DNA of 55,992 nt from Paenibacillus foliorum (GCF_013141765.1 NZ_WHOD01000135.1:1-55992); one strand, 5' to 3'. Positions 35,191-44,955 are shown, counted from the stretch's first letter. Notes: generated from the sequence alone by a model not told the origin. Numbers and translations: made by a program.

Positions 35191-36846
35191 ATGATAGTAA
35201 GAAAAACAGTAAGCTCATTATTGGCTTGTGTTCTGTTAGGCGGTGCACTCGCTGGCTGCTCCAGCGGCGGCAAAGAAGCAGTCAACACACCCGCAACATC
35301 GGATAAGGGTGCTCCAGAAACATTAACGATGCCAATCACGCAAAAACCGATCACTATCAAATGGTATCAACGAAATTACGTAGAAACTGAATTGAAAAGC
35401 ATGGGAGAAATGGAAGCGTTTAAAGAGCTGGAAAAAAGGACGGGAATTCATATTGAATTCGTACACCCTCCCAATACACCCGATGCGTTGAATGTTATGC
35501 TGGCTTCAGGCGATTATCCGGATGTTGTATTCTGGGACTGGGGAACGGTTCCTAGAGGCTTAACAGGACTGATTAATGATGGTATCGCGATCAAGCTGAA
35601 CGATTATATGGACAAGTATGCCGTTAACTACAAAAAAACGATCGATAAAAACCCGGATTTAAAAAAAATCGTAACCCTGGATGACGGGACTTACCCAGCG
35701 TTTTTCCAATTGGATCCCGATCCTATGAGAACAAGCTACAACGGTTTGATTACCCGTAAAGATTGGTTGGATAAGCTTGGTTTGAAGCCGCCGACAACAA
35801 TTGACGAATGGCATACTGTATTGAAGGCTTTTAAAGAAAAGGATCCTAATGGCAACGGCAAGGCCGATGAGATTCCTTACAGCATTGCTAAAAGTCCGAG
35901 TGGAACAGCGCTTGGAGGGGTCGGAAGCGGAATGTCCGAATTCACCGCTGCTTGGGGAATACTGGATGGATTTTATAAGGACCCTGCCAGTGGCAAGCTG
36001 CTTTACGGGCCTATGCAGCCCCAATACAAGGATTACCTGACAACAATGGCTTCCTGGTACAAAGAAGGACTGATCGATTCCGAATTTGCTTCCACAGATG
36101 CTAAAGGTTTAACAACAAAGCTGCAAAATGAATTGGTTGGAACTACTTATGGTTCGCTTGGATCTATCATCGGTAACACGACAACAGCGGCCAGAACCAA
36201 AAACCCAAGTTTTTCATTAGTCGGGGTTAAGCCTCCGATCGGCCCAGGTGGAAAAGCTTATAACTATTCAGCTTCCACTATTCAAAAGGTCGGCCTTTCA
36301 GCTATCGTAACTAAGAGCTCCAAGTACCCTAAAGAAATCGTTAGGCTCATTGACTACATGTACTCAGAAGAAGGTCAGGCGCTTCTAAACTGGGGTATCG
36401 AAGGCAAAAGCTATGTAGTTAAAGATGGCAAGAAATCCTATTCAGAAGATATTATGAAAAGCAAAGATGGCAAATCACCTCAACAAGCCATTTATCGCTA
36501 CGCGACACCTGTCTTTGGTCATACAAAAGTAATGGAATACGACGCTTGGAGCGCAATTTCCTTGCCGTTCCCAGAACAACAGGAATCTATCAAAACTTTT
36601 GCGAGCGCAGATACTTCTTTGAATACTACAACATCGCTTAGCTTAACAACGGATGAAAGCTCCAAGCTGGGCTCGATTATGAGCGATATCAATACGTATA
36701 AACAAGAAACGGTTCTTAGAATTATTATGGGTGCCGATCCGGTAAGTAAAATTGATGAATTCCAAAAAAGGCTGAAAAGCATGGGTATTGATGAAGCCAA
36801 CAAGATTTATCAAACTGCTTTCGATCGTTTCAATGCAAGGAAGTAA
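35191..36846 (+). CDS. extracellular solute-binding lipoprotein
   Basis: A 551-residue binding lipoprotein with signal peptide and lipobox LAGCSS (Cys23). It is large, as usual for LplA/YtcQ-type proteins, with EAFKELEKRTGIHIEF and a GNGKADEIPYSI calcium-like loop. It captures an oligosaccharide for the two preceding permeases; the substrate is likely a fucosylated or related glycan, judged from the GH95 gene upstream (inference). GGGGGA precedes the ATG. The operon ends at the shared terminator. Confidence 0.88.
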   Translation: MIVRKTVSSLLACVLLGGALAGCSSGGKEAVNTPATSDKGAPETLTMPITQKPITIKWYQRNYVETELKSMGEMEAFKELEKRTGIHIEFVHPPNTPDALNVMLASGDYPDVVFWDWGTVPRGLTGLINDGIAIKLNDYMDKYAVNYKKTIDKNPDLKKIVTLDDGTYPAFFQLDPDPMRTSYNGLITRKDWLDKLGLKPPTTIDEWHTVLKAFKEKDPNGNGKADEIPYSIAKSPSGTALGGVGSGMSEFTAAWGILDGFYKDPASGKLLYGPMQPQYKDYLTTMASWYKEGLIDSEFASTDAKGLTTKLQNELVGTTYGSLGSIIGNTTTAARTKNPSFSLVGVKPPIGPGGKAYNYSASTIQKVGLSAIVTKSSKYPKEIVRLIDYMYSEEGQALLNWGIEGKSYVVKDGKKSYSEDIMKSKDGKSPQQAIYRYATPVFGHTKVMEYDAWSAISLPFPEQQESIKTFASADTSLNTTTSLSLTTDESSKLGSIMSDINTYKQETVLRIIMGADPVSKIDEFQKRLKSMGIDEANKIYQTAFDRFNARK

Positions 36847-36865
36847 AATTATGAGCTAGACCTGT

Positions 36866-36915
36866 AGTAAAAATACCGCCACGCCTCTGATCTGAGGTTT
36901 GGCGGTATTTTTACT
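36866..36915. terminator. bidirectional terminator between convergent sugar operons
   Basis: AGTAAAAATACCGCC / GGCGGTATTTTTACT with an inner CTC/GAG stem and A/T runs on both sides. It ends the plus-strand importer and the minus-strand catabolic operon. Confidence 0.9.
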
Positions 36916-36920
36916 AGTTA

Positions 36921-37754
36921 CTAGATATCAAGCTTGTAAAAGCGACTCGCGTTACCACCAAAAATTGCTTCATAATCATCCGGGGACAAGCCTTCCGGCA
37001 GAGCCCCTTGCAATGCGTCGTATACTTCGCCATAGCTGCAGGTCGTTAAGCACACTGGCCAGTCGCTTCCATACATGATTCGCTCTTTACCGAATATCTG
37101 TACAATATGATGTACATACGGTACTAAATTCTCGGTCTTCCACGATAATTGATCTGCTTCGGTAACCAGACCCGAAAGCTTGCACATAACATTGGGATAC
37201 GCAGCTAACATCGTCATATGTGATTTCCAAGGCTCCAAAATTCCCTCTTCTATAAACGGTTTGGCCGCATGATCCACAACCGCTGTCAAATTAGGGTAGG
37301 CTTGAAGAGCTTCCAGCATGTAAGGAAGATGACGCGGTCTAAGTTGTAAGTCTATGGGAAACTGATCGTTAGCAATCAGTTCCAGATTATTCATAACCGT
37401 CTTTCTTAAAATCCATGGATCAGGCAGATCCTGAATCATCGGCCGAAAGCCGACAAAGCCTTTGTGCCTGCGAAGTCTTGTATAATGGCTCGCAAAATCC
37501 GGCGAATCCAGATCAAGCCATCCGACAACTCCAGCAATGCTGTCATACTTCTCATATAAGGAAAGCATGAATTCCGTCTCTTCCATCGTTGGCGCCGCCT
37601 GTACAACAATCGTACGCTCAAATCCATAACGCTGCAGCTGTTCATCCAATTGCTCAGGCAAATAATCAGCGAACAATATGCCTTTATCCGGCGTTAACCA
37701 TCCGTAGTCTCCGCGCTCCGTGATCCAATAGTGCTGATGAGCATCAATACGCAC
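36921..37754 (-). CDS. amidohydrolase, L-fuconolactonase-like
   Basis: A 277-residue amidohydrolase_2 TIM barrel. It has MRIDAHQHYW at the start (metal His-x-His), GFRPMIQDLPDPWIL, VVDHAAKP, CKLSGLVTEA and MYGSDWPVC near the end, matching L-fucono-1,5-lactonase and related sugar lactonases. These open a sugar lactone in oxidative fucose or galactose routes. The fucosidase nearby fits a fucose substrate, but no dehydrogenase or dehydratase is in the window. GTG start, with GGAGGT upstream. It is the last gene of the operon, 16 bases after the ADP-ribosylglycohydrolase-fold gene. Confidence 0.8.
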   Translation of the reverse strand: MRIDAHQHYWITERGDYGWLTPDKGILFADYLPEQLDEQLQRYGFERTIVVQAAPTMEETEFMLSLYEKYDSIAGVVGWLDLDSPDFASHYTRLRRHKGFVGFRPMIQDLPDPWILRKTVMNNLELIANDQFPIDLQLRPRHLPYMLEALQAYPNLTAVVDHAAKPFIEEGILEPWKSHMTMLAAYPNVMCKLSGLVTEADQLSWKTENLVPYVHHIVQIFGKERIMYGSDWPVCLTTCSYGEVYDALQGALPEGLSPDDYEAIFGGNASRFYKLDI

Positions 37755-37770
37755 TAGTTATTCCACCTCC

Positions 37771-39699
37771 TTAAGGGGTAATCACGACACTGCTCAAACC
37801 ATTAACCCAGCTAAAATGTCTTGGGCTGTGCGGCACCGATTCTGCTATGCCGAAGCTGTAATCCAGCTTCTCCCCTACTCGGACCAGCTTCGCGACAATC
37901 CGGTTTCTTCCTTTGCGCAAATGAACCGGAATATCATGATTATACGGCATCCAGAAGCAAGCTTCACTGCTTTGTTCGACAAGCTTATTATTGACCCACA
38001 ATTTAAAGCCATTATTATTCCCTACCATGATTCGTACATCCCGTTCTTCCGGTGAATCAATATCCTGAATCAGATAAAAGCAAGCCGGGCCCGCCATACC
38101 GAACCAATCTTCAACGTTGATTTTGTGCTCTGGAGCATTAAAGTGCTTTCCTCCGGTTGGCAGTTGTTCAAAAGAGGCTTCATCCATATAAGCCTTCTCC
38201 ATGTTTACATAATTATTAAAGCTGGCTGGCCCTCTCGGACGCGACTTTCTGTTGTGAACAGGATCGTAGAACGGGCAGCTATCATGCACTTTCGTATCAT
38301 ACAAATCCCAGAAAGGCCCGATTACATAATAGGGCTGCGAACCGGCGAGACCAAATTCGACTCTCCCTGCTGCCGTTCCACCTACTTCGTAAACAACGCT
38401 CACAGGAATTCCCGATGGAATAATCGTTGTCTTTTCCGGAATACAAATGGTTACCCGCTGAGCAAAGCTTTCTCCTGCGCCGAGAGTGAGATGAACCTCT
38501 TGAGGGCTAATTTCAAACCCATCTGGAACAGATAGAAGTATTCTTCCTTGTTTAGGTACAGCTGTGTTATTAGTAAGGTTGAGCGAAGCTTGCTTAATCT
38601 CACCGTAACCTACAGCTGGAACTCCTAAATAATCAATGTCTATTGTGATTTCTTCCGGTTCTCTTGCAATGGGTATCTGTTCAACCCCAAGGTCGGCAGG
38701 TACATCCTGTATGGACACAACGGCATTTAAAGACCGCGATAAAGCAACGCCAACCCTACACGTATCAGTCGCCAAATCAGAAATCAGCGCTGAAGGTCGT
38801 ACGACATCAATGCCTACGGTAAATGTATCCTTCGCTTGGCCTTTCCACAGCTCAGGAAGCTGCGAAGCTCCATGCATAATACCGAAGATCGCGCCTGCCG
38901 TTGCGCAGGTACAATCCGTATCATAGCCGCAGTTGAGACTGATCATCTGCGTTTGGGCAAAATCACCTTCGCCGAACAGCAGGGCAAGCATGGTAATGCC
39001 TATATTTTGCACGGCTTTGGAAGCATCAGGATGTCCGAATTGCTCCAGCAGCCGCTGCCTCGCTATTGTCCATTCCACTTTCTCATTGTGCAGCCGTTGA
39101 ATGTACCTGATGCATTGATAGAGCCTGCTGTCAGCGGGAATATGCCCGAGACCGATTTCGATGAGTCGGTCAATATCATCCTCGAAGAAAGCCTCCGCTT
39201 CCATAACCGCCAGCATTTGCTCGCCCCAAACCGACTCCGTCTCATGATCCAGCGTCGCATCCTCGTAAGCATAAGCTTTAGCCAGCTCAGCATTGCCTAC
39301 CGAGATCATCCCCCATATTTCCGAGCGTATAGGAGACCCCATGGACTCTGCAAAATAATGGTTGTTAAAGGCGCCAGAAATCGGAGGATGAATTTGTCTT
39401 TGATAATTATGCAAAAAGTAACCGTATTCATTAAAAGGATACCAGCAGTGCTTGAGCCATGCCTCCGCCAAATCCTTGCCGGTAAGATGTACGCCTTTAT
39501 TCTCCAATACTTGCAGCCACAGCAGTTGAAGGTCCAAATCGTCGTTAGGCGGTATTTCCTCCGGGAACACCTCGTGTTCCTGCAAATCCATCAAATATTT
39601 ATTGTTCTCCACGCAAGCCCCGATATTTCCGCCAATGCATTTACCAATCCAACCACCGTATACTTTATCATAATAAAGATTATAGCTAATCGTCCTCAT
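37771..39699 (-). CDS. ADP-ribosylglycohydrolase-fold protein with C-terminal beta domains (paralogue 2)
   Basis: A 642-residue protein without a signal peptide. Residues about 1-320 resemble the ADP-ribosylglycohydrolase (DraG/ARH) fold: YGGWIGKCIGGNIG, the metal motif PPNDDLDLQLLWL, GSPIRSEIWGMIS and the second metal motif GYDTDCTCATAGAIFG. Residues about 350-440 look like a NEW3-type Ig domain, and the last 110 like a jelly-roll sugar-binding domain (FKLWVNNKLVEQ). It sits between sugar permease and lactonase genes and has a paralogue at 42956-44824. Modular form and context suggest a glycosidase rather than removal of ADP-ribose from proteins. Confidence 0.75.
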   Translation of the reverse strand: MRTISYNLYYDKVYGGWIGKCIGGNIGACVENNKYLMDLQEHEVFPEEIPPNDDLDLQLLWLQVLENKGVHLTGKDLAEAWLKHCWYPFNEYGYFLHNYQRQIHPPISGAFNNHYFAESMGSPIRSEIWGMISVGNAELAKAYAYEDATLDHETESVWGEQMLAVMEAEAFFEDDIDRLIEIGLGHIPADSRLYQCIRYIQRLHNEKVEWTIARQRLLEQFGHPDASKAVQNIGITMLALLFGEGDFAQTQMISLNCGYDTDCTCATAGAIFGIMHGASQLPELWKGQAKDTFTVGIDVVRPSALISDLATDTCRVGVALSRSLNAVVSIQDVPADLGVEQIPIAREPEEITIDIDYLGVPAVGYGEIKQASLNLTNNTAVPKQGRILLSVPDGFEISPQEVHLTLGAGESFAQRVTICIPEKTTIIPSGIPVSVVYEVGGTAAGRVEFGLAGSQPYYVIGPFWDLYDTKVHDSCPFYDPVHNRKSRPRGPASFNNYVNMEKAYMDEASFEQLPTGGKHFNAPEHKINVEDWFGMAGPACFYLIQDIDSPEERDVRIMVGNNNGFKLWVNNKLVEQSSEACFWMPYNHDIPVHLRKGRNRIVAKLVRVGEKLDYSFGIAESVPHSPRHFSWVNGLSSVVITP

Positions 39700-39723
39700 T
39701 TAATGTTATCCCCGCTTCCAGAT

Positions 39724-40512
39724 TTATTTTATGGAACCTGTAGTCATCCCGTCTTCGAAGTATTTCTGTAAGCTCAAATAAAGGACAACTACCGGAATGC
39801 TGATCAATACTAGCGCCGCAAAAATTTTACCGGTATCCGACGAATAAGCATCCGTGAAAAATTGCGGTGCCTGTGTTATCGTCTGCATCGATTCTTTTCT
39901 CATAAAAACAAGCGCCAAAAAGTATTCATTCCACGAATTCAGGAATCCCCAAATGATGACCACTACGGACATTGGTTTGCATAACGGGGCAATGATAAAC
40001 AACAGAGCTTTAAACGATCCGCAACCATCGATCCGTGCGGCATCCAGCAGCTGGTTCGGTAAATCATCCATAAAATTTTTGGAGAGAAGCAGTGTAAACG
40101 GCAGCGTAAAGGCGCAAATCGGACCGATTAATGAGAAATAATTATTAAACAGACCTAAATTTTTTACAATGAGAAACAACGGCACTATTAGGGCAACTGA
40201 AGGAATCATCAAACCCATCAGAATGAGATTGAATAATGCCCCTTTTGCCGGGATCTCCAGCTTGGAGAAAGCATAAGCAGCAAGCAAGGTGATGCAAAAT
40301 ACAAGCACAATGGTGCATACGGAAACAATCAAACTGTTCAGGAAAAACCGTGGTATCGCAGGATGTGTCAATACAGCGATATAATTGCCGAGCCCCTCAC
40401 CTTGAAATGAAACCATGAGCATGATGACCAACGGGGTAGCGAACACAGCAGCCAGGACAGTCAGGATCAATTGTGCAATAATCGTTGTTTTTTTACTGGA
40501 ATCTGTTAACAT
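39724..40512 (-). CDS. ABC sugar importer permease (MalG type)
   Basis: A 262-residue permease with six membrane segments and the EAA loop NQLLDAARIDGCGSFKALLFIIAPLCKP. It pairs with the MalF-type permease upstream. AGGAGG immediately precedes the ATG and is itself the end of dispersed repeat copy C. It lies 24 bases before the ADP-ribosylglycohydrolase-fold gene. Confidence 0.9.
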   Translation of the reverse strand: MLTDSSKKTTIIAQLILTVLAAVFATPLVIMLMVSFQGEGLGNYIAVLTHPAIPRFFLNSLIVSVCTIVLVFCITLLAAYAFSKLEIPAKGALFNLILMGLMIPSVALIVPLFLIVKNLGLFNNYFSLIGPICAFTLPFTLLLSKNFMDDLPNQLLDAARIDGCGSFKALLFIIAPLCKPMSVVVIIWGFLNSWNEYFLALVFMRKESMQTITQAPQFFTDAYSSDTGKIFAALVLISIPVVVLYLSLQKYFEDGMTTGSIK

Positions 40513-40516
40513 GTGA

Positions 40517-40607
40517 TCCTCCTAAAGGTTTCGCTTTGGTGAAACCTGCATCGTAAGCCTAGTCTGAGTTTTGCGCTTTAAAGTAACCAGCATCGCAAGC
40601 AACAGCA
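40517..40607 (-). repeat. 5'-UTR repeat, copy C
   Basis: On the minus strand there are two tandem units. The first runs from GCTTGCGATGCTGGTTAC to AAAGCGCAAAACTCAG, the second from GCTTACGATGCAGGTTTCACC to AAAGCGAAACC, ending in TTTAGGAGG before the permease gene. The second unit can form the hairpin GGTTTC / GAAACC. It is the clearest copy of the tandem structure. Confidence 0.7.
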
Positions 40608-41477
40608 CTATGGATTGCGGTAAGCGCGTAGTTGAATGACGGTTATCAGCAAAGCAAGCACTAACAGAATGACAGCCATTGTTGACGAATAGCCCGCATT
40701 ATATTCCAATATCGCCTTTTTATAGATGTACGTGGACAGCAATTCCGTTGACCTGCCAGGACCGCCGCCGGTTGTCAGAAATACATAATCAAACTGCTTT
40801 AACGAGCCAATAACGCCAAGAATAATCAATGAAAAATGGGTAGACCTCAGCAAGGGAAACGTAATGCTGGCTACGGTGCGGAACGGGCTTGCACCATCGA
40901 TTTTGGCGGCTTCATACAGCTCTTTGTCGATTAAAGTTAATGCCGCGTAATACATGATGAAGCTAAATCCAGTCCAAGCCCAAATATTAATGACAATGAT
41001 CGAATAAAGCGCGATATCAGGGTCAGCCAGCCAAGACAACGCCAAAGCGTCAAAGCCTATCGCCTCAAGAGCACGGTTAAGACTCCCGTCATTCGCATCG
41101 TATATATGTCTGAACACATAGGATACGACCGAATGGGATAAAACAACGGGCAGGAAAAAAATAATTTTATATAAAGTTTTCAGCTTTACATTCGTTTTCA
41201 AGAGCAGCGCGATAAAAAGTCCAAGAAGCATTTGTACAACTATGGTTATAACCATATATACAAACGTATTGCGGATAGCCTGATAAAAAATTGGATCTGT
41301 GAATAGTTGTATGTAATTGTTAAATCCGATAAACGTCTTGTCTTTACTGATTCCGTTCCATTTGTATAAGCTTGTGAGAAAGGTATCGAATAAAGAATAG
41401 TAAATAAACACCCCAAGAAACAAAAAAATCGGCAGTGTATACAAAATATTCATCCATCGGTGCAGCTTTAGATTCAT
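40608..41477 (-). CDS. ABC sugar importer permease (MalF type)
   Basis: A 289-residue permease with six membrane segments, N-terminal YTLPIFLFLGVFIYYSLF and the EAA loop KELYEAAKIDGASPFRTVASITFPLL. It forms the membrane channel with the MalG-type protein. GGGGGATCC precedes the ATG. A 13-bp hairpin separates it from the binding-protein gene upstream. Confidence 0.9.
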   Translation of the reverse strand: MNLKLHRWMNILYTLPIFLFLGVFIYYSLFDTFLTSLYKWNGISKDKTFIGFNNYIQLFTDPIFYQAIRNTFVYMVITIVVQMLLGLFIALLLKTNVKLKTLYKIIFFLPVVLSHSVVSYVFRHIYDANDGSLNRALEAIGFDALALSWLADPDIALYSIIVINIWAWTGFSFIMYYAALTLIDKELYEAAKIDGASPFRTVASITFPLLRSTHFSLIILGVIGSLKQFDYVFLTTGGGPGRSTELLSTYIYKKAILEYNAGYSSTMAVILLVLALLITVIQLRAYRNP

Positions 41478-41509
41478 CTGATTGGATCCCCCTACGACAT
41501 ACTGGTTCC

Positions 41510-41541
41510 CACCGAAATCCGCCCTACAGCGGATTTCGGTG
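41510..41541 (-). other. stem-loop between binding protein and permease genes
   Basis: Perfect 13-bp stem CACCGAAATCCGC / GCGGATTTCGGTG with a 6-base loop and no T-run. Hairpins at this place often stabilise the binding-protein message and reduce the downstream permease level. Confidence 0.6.
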
Positions 41542-41556
41542 AGAGGTAAACACCGG

Positions 41557-42897
41557 TTAACGGCTTGTTTTCTCCGAGGCTGCCTGTACGTACTTCATTC
41601 CTTCCTCAGGCGAGGTTTTGCCGGTAGCAATCATTTGCAGAGCGTCTCCAAGCGCCGACTTCACTTCCGGATAAATCAGCTCTCTTCTGCCCAAGCTGTT
41701 TTCCAAATCTTTCATTTGCTGCTTCAGGTTATCCTTCTGCTTCTGTGTAAGGACATCGCTGTCATCAACGTCTACTCCTTTAATAGCCGGCATCATCAAA
41801 TATTTAGCATTAATCTTCTGTCCATCCTCTGACTCCAGCCATTTCATAAACTTCCATGCAGCATCCTTGTTCTTGCTGTTTTTATTAATAGCCAGAGCAA
41901 CGTCAGGGCCGCCGAACAGCTTGCCCGTTTTCCCGTCTCCGTTCATATCAGGAAAAGGCGCAGGTATAAATTCATAATCAACCGTTACACCGTATTTCTG
42001 GCGATGCGTCTGCAGAATGGTTTTGGTCATCCGATTGTCATTCCAAGTTCCGAGCAACGTCATAGCTGCCTCACCCTTGTTGAATTTATCATACGAATCC
42101 GGATAGAAGCCGCTGCCTAGAGCCCCCTTCTGCATAATGCCGTTCTCGAACATTTCCTTCCACACCGTTGCCGCTTTGACAAGACCGGCTTCCGTCCATT
42201 TCGCTTTTCCCTCTTCAGCTTCATAAATTTTACCGGGATCGAATTCGTTCGCCAAAGCAATGAACATATCGAGGTTTTGCCAAGCATCCTTGCCACCCTG
42301 TATATAAGGCGTAATTCCTTTTGCCTGTAGCTTTTTGCTTACTTCAATCCATTCTGCATAGGTTTTAGGAGGCTGAAGCCCTTCCTTTTCCATAATGGTG
42401 TTGTTATAAAACAGATAGCCTGCGGCAGAAACAAACCAAGGAAGAGCAGGAGTTTTTTCCCCTGACATCAATTGCTTTAGGCCCAAATCATAGAACCTTT
42501 TTTGCCAATCATTACCCCACTCTTTCTTGGCATAAGGCGTAAGATCTTCTGTAAATTCACTATATTCCTTGACCATCGCCCCTGCCTGCAAGCCGAAGAT
42601 ATCTACTTCATCTACAGAAATCATGGCCAGCTTCAGCGTTTTTACGTAGTCTGTAAATTCATAGCGCTTGAAATTCACCTTAATATCAGTTTGAGAGGCA
42701 TTAAATGCTTCCACGTAGGATTTCGCTTTGTTTTCATCCGGATTCCAGGACCACCAGTTCAATGTAACTGGACCTGCCGTTTTGGCAGGCGGATTACCGG
42801 TCGCGCCAGGTGATGTCGAACCTCCCCCACACGCTGAAAGCAATGCAGAAGTGATTAAAGTTAATGAAGTGATAATACCGATCGATCTTTTCTTCAA
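41557..42897 (-). CDS. extracellular sugar-binding lipoprotein
   Basis: A 446-residue family 1 solute-binding lipoprotein: signal peptide, lipobox LLSACGGG (Cys22), NWWSWNPDENKAKSYVEAFN near the start of the mature protein, and the MalE-like signature GEAAMTLLGTW at about residue 270. It supplies the MalF/MalG permeases. The start is TTG with GGAG about 10 bases upstream. It lies 58 bases after the first ADP-ribosylglycohydrolase-fold gene, so they share an operon. Confidence 0.9.
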   Translation of the reverse strand: MKKRSIGIITSLTLITSALLSACGGGSTSPGATGNPPAKTAGPVTLNWWSWNPDENKAKSYVEAFNASQTDIKVNFKRYEFTDYVKTLKLAMISVDEVDIFGLQAGAMVKEYSEFTEDLTPYAKKEWGNDWQKRFYDLGLKQLMSGEKTPALPWFVSAAGYLFYNNTIMEKEGLQPPKTYAEWIEVSKKLQAKGITPYIQGGKDAWQNLDMFIALANEFDPGKIYEAEEGKAKWTEAGLVKAATVWKEMFENGIMQKGALGSGFYPDSYDKFNKGEAAMTLLGTWNDNRMTKTILQTHRQKYGVTVDYEFIPAPFPDMNGDGKTGKLFGGPDVALAINKNSKNKDAAWKFMKWLESEDGQKINAKYLMMPAIKGVDVDDSDVLTQKQKDNLKQQMKDLENSLGRRELIYPEVKSALGDALQMIATGKTSPEEGMKYVQAASEKTSR

Positions 42898-42955
42898 AAT
42901 TATCGCGCTCCTTTTCTTTGCCTAACCAATAGCCAGCCTTGCTATCCGCGAAGCT

Positions 42956-44824
42956 TTAAGTAAACAAAACATCCGTATAATAATAATAAGGTCCCGGTGT
43001 TTTCGTATTTTTGACAGCAACGGGCAGTACATACAGCTCCAGAGGTTCTTCCCCCTTCATCACTTCGATCTCAAGCAGATGCTCCCCGGCAGGCAATTTG
43101 ATCTCCACCAGCTTCGAGGGTATTGCGCGGTGAAAGGCAGGCATGCAGTCCGTTTCATTGTCGTCATTGATAATCAATTTTCCGTTTAAATAGGCTTTTA
43201 CCGGGCTAGCTGTTGCCGTGATTAATCGAATTTGCTTAGCTTCGGGATTGTACAGCGTAGTCGACGCCCGATACAAGCCCGCATCGGATGTCTGTAACAC
43301 ATCGGCAAAGTCGATTCGATTTCCAGGTATGATTGCCTCTTGCCATCCGTTGTTCTCAGGACCGTTTAATTTCCAATGCGATGCGCTGACCAAATAGAAT
43401 GGTACGGTTTCTGAATTCCAGAAATGATTATCATGATTGCGTACAACCTCAAGTTGCAGCGGGTAATAAGCTTTCATTTCCCCATTCGCCGTTACTTGCA
43501 GGGTCCATGATATTTCTTGATTCGGCTTAAGGTCAAGCTTTTCTTCCGTAAGCCCACTCCAACCTTCAGGCACAGTAAGCCTCAGCAGTCCCTCCCATGC
43601 TTCCGTCGAGCGGTTGATTAAGGTTACTGCGATATCCTTGCTCTGTCCCTTCCCTATAGAAGGACCTTGATTCCCGTAATCTATGATCAGTTCAAGCCCA
43701 ATGTTGTTTTTCGTGCCCTTCGGCAATAAATACCGATTCGATTGAAAGCTGTATGTCCAAAGCCAACGCGGGTCATAAAATTCAAGCAGCTCAGGCTGTA
43801 GCTCTGTTGTCGATTTCTCTTGCCCGAATTCTATAGGAATATTCCATACCGCAGCTACTTCCTTACCTATTGTAAGAGTTCGTGTAGTTAGCTCATCGAG
43901 CGTTTGCGGAATCGGGAATCCTTTGATCGGTGCGTTGACAGCGATTCGGTCGCCCACCGGCTTTAACCACCGCTCAGGCAGATTCTCAGGTCCAAGAATA
44001 ATACCAAGAATAGCTCCAAGTGTCGCTGCTGTACAATCAGTGTCATATCCACAATTAACCGCTTTCAGTATAGCATCACCGAAATCTTCCCCATACAGCC
44101 AGCCTAACAAGGTGAAAGCGATATTCTGGGGCGCATCTGTAAAATTGGGGTGTCCATGATGCTCTAAGATGAGCTCCCTAGCCTCTGTCCAAGTTCTCCC
44201 TTCCTTATGCCACTCCAGCAAAGCGTTCACCGCTTTCGCAGTGCGACTCTCATCTGGGATGTAGGTTAAACCGATTTGAATGAGCTGGTCACGGTCTGAC
44301 TCAAAAAAGGCTGCGCTCTCAATGGCCGCAAAAAACATTTCTCCGTATACACCTTCGCCCCCGGCATGATCGACAATAGCATCCTGATACGCATAATAAG
44401 CGGCTACACCCGGACAGCCTGGAGCAATCATCGCCCATATCTCCGAGCGGATAGGCGAACCCATGCAATCTGCAAAAGGATTGTTAAACCAACCCGCTAC
44501 AGGAGGGATGAGTCCTCTGCGTAAATTGGCCAGCCCATAACCGTATTCATCAAACGGGAAAAATACATGCTCCATCCATTCTTGACCCAGTTCTGTAGCA
44601 GTCAGGCGGGCACCGTATTGTTCCAGTGCATGCAGCCAAACGATTTGCAGATCCAAATCATCATTTGGCAGCGGCCCTTCAGACAATTGAGGATAATAAG
44701 TCAAATCGAGCAGTTCCATCCTTCCCTCAACAGGGTAGCCCAATGTACCGCCTATATTTTTCCCTAACCACCCACCGTAAATCTTTCGGTAATATTCTTT
44801 CTCGTTTAGCTTGCTGATTCCCAT
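42956..44824 (-). CDS. ADP-ribosylglycohydrolase-fold protein with C-terminal beta domains (paralogue 1)
   Basis: A 622-residue cytoplasmic protein and first gene of the operon. The ARH-like catalytic region (about 1-310) has YGGWLGKNIGGTLG, LPNDDLDLQIVWL, GSPIRSEIWAMIAPG and GYDTDCTAATLGAILG, the acidic clusters that hold metal ions in ARH enzymes. A NEW3-like segment (about 365-445) and a C-terminal beta domain follow. It shares its layout with the 642-residue paralogue, yet differs enough to suggest separate bonds or substrates. GGAGGATGAAGG precedes the ATG. An AraC-type regulator gene is divergent. Confidence 0.75.
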   Translation of the reverse strand: MGISKLNEKEYYRKIYGGWLGKNIGGTLGYPVEGRMELLDLTYYPQLSEGPLPNDDLDLQIVWLHALEQYGARLTATELGQEWMEHVFFPFDEYGYGLANLRRGLIPPVAGWFNNPFADCMGSPIRSEIWAMIAPGCPGVAAYYAYQDAIVDHAGGEGVYGEMFFAAIESAAFFESDRDQLIQIGLTYIPDESRTAKAVNALLEWHKEGRTWTEARELILEHHGHPNFTDAPQNIAFTLLGWLYGEDFGDAILKAVNCGYDTDCTAATLGAILGIILGPENLPERWLKPVGDRIAVNAPIKGFPIPQTLDELTTRTLTIGKEVAAVWNIPIEFGQEKSTTELQPELLEFYDPRWLWTYSFQSNRYLLPKGTKNNIGLELIIDYGNQGPSIGKGQSKDIAVTLINRSTEAWEGLLRLTVPEGWSGLTEEKLDLKPNQEISWTLQVTANGEMKAYYPLQLEVVRNHDNHFWNSETVPFYLVSASHWKLNGPENNGWQEAIIPGNRIDFADVLQTSDAGLYRASTTLYNPEAKQIRLITATASPVKAYLNGKLIINDDNETDCMPAFHRAIPSKLVEIKLPAGEHLLEIEVMKGEEPLELYVLPVAVKNTKTPGPYYYYTDVLFT

Positions 44825-44955
44825 CCTTCATCCTCCATAGCATCTGATTTGTTTACCCAACACCAATTTACCAATTTGGATAAAGAAAGAACATTGACGA
44901 TCTTAAGATTATAAATTCTTTTATCCTTGACTTGTTAAGGTGTTAACATAGCCTC

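Noticed and set aside
38836..39771. Plus-strand 311-codon open frame
   Set aside because: Antisense to the ADP-ribosylglycohydrolase-fold gene and the permease end; no domain pattern or ribosome site.
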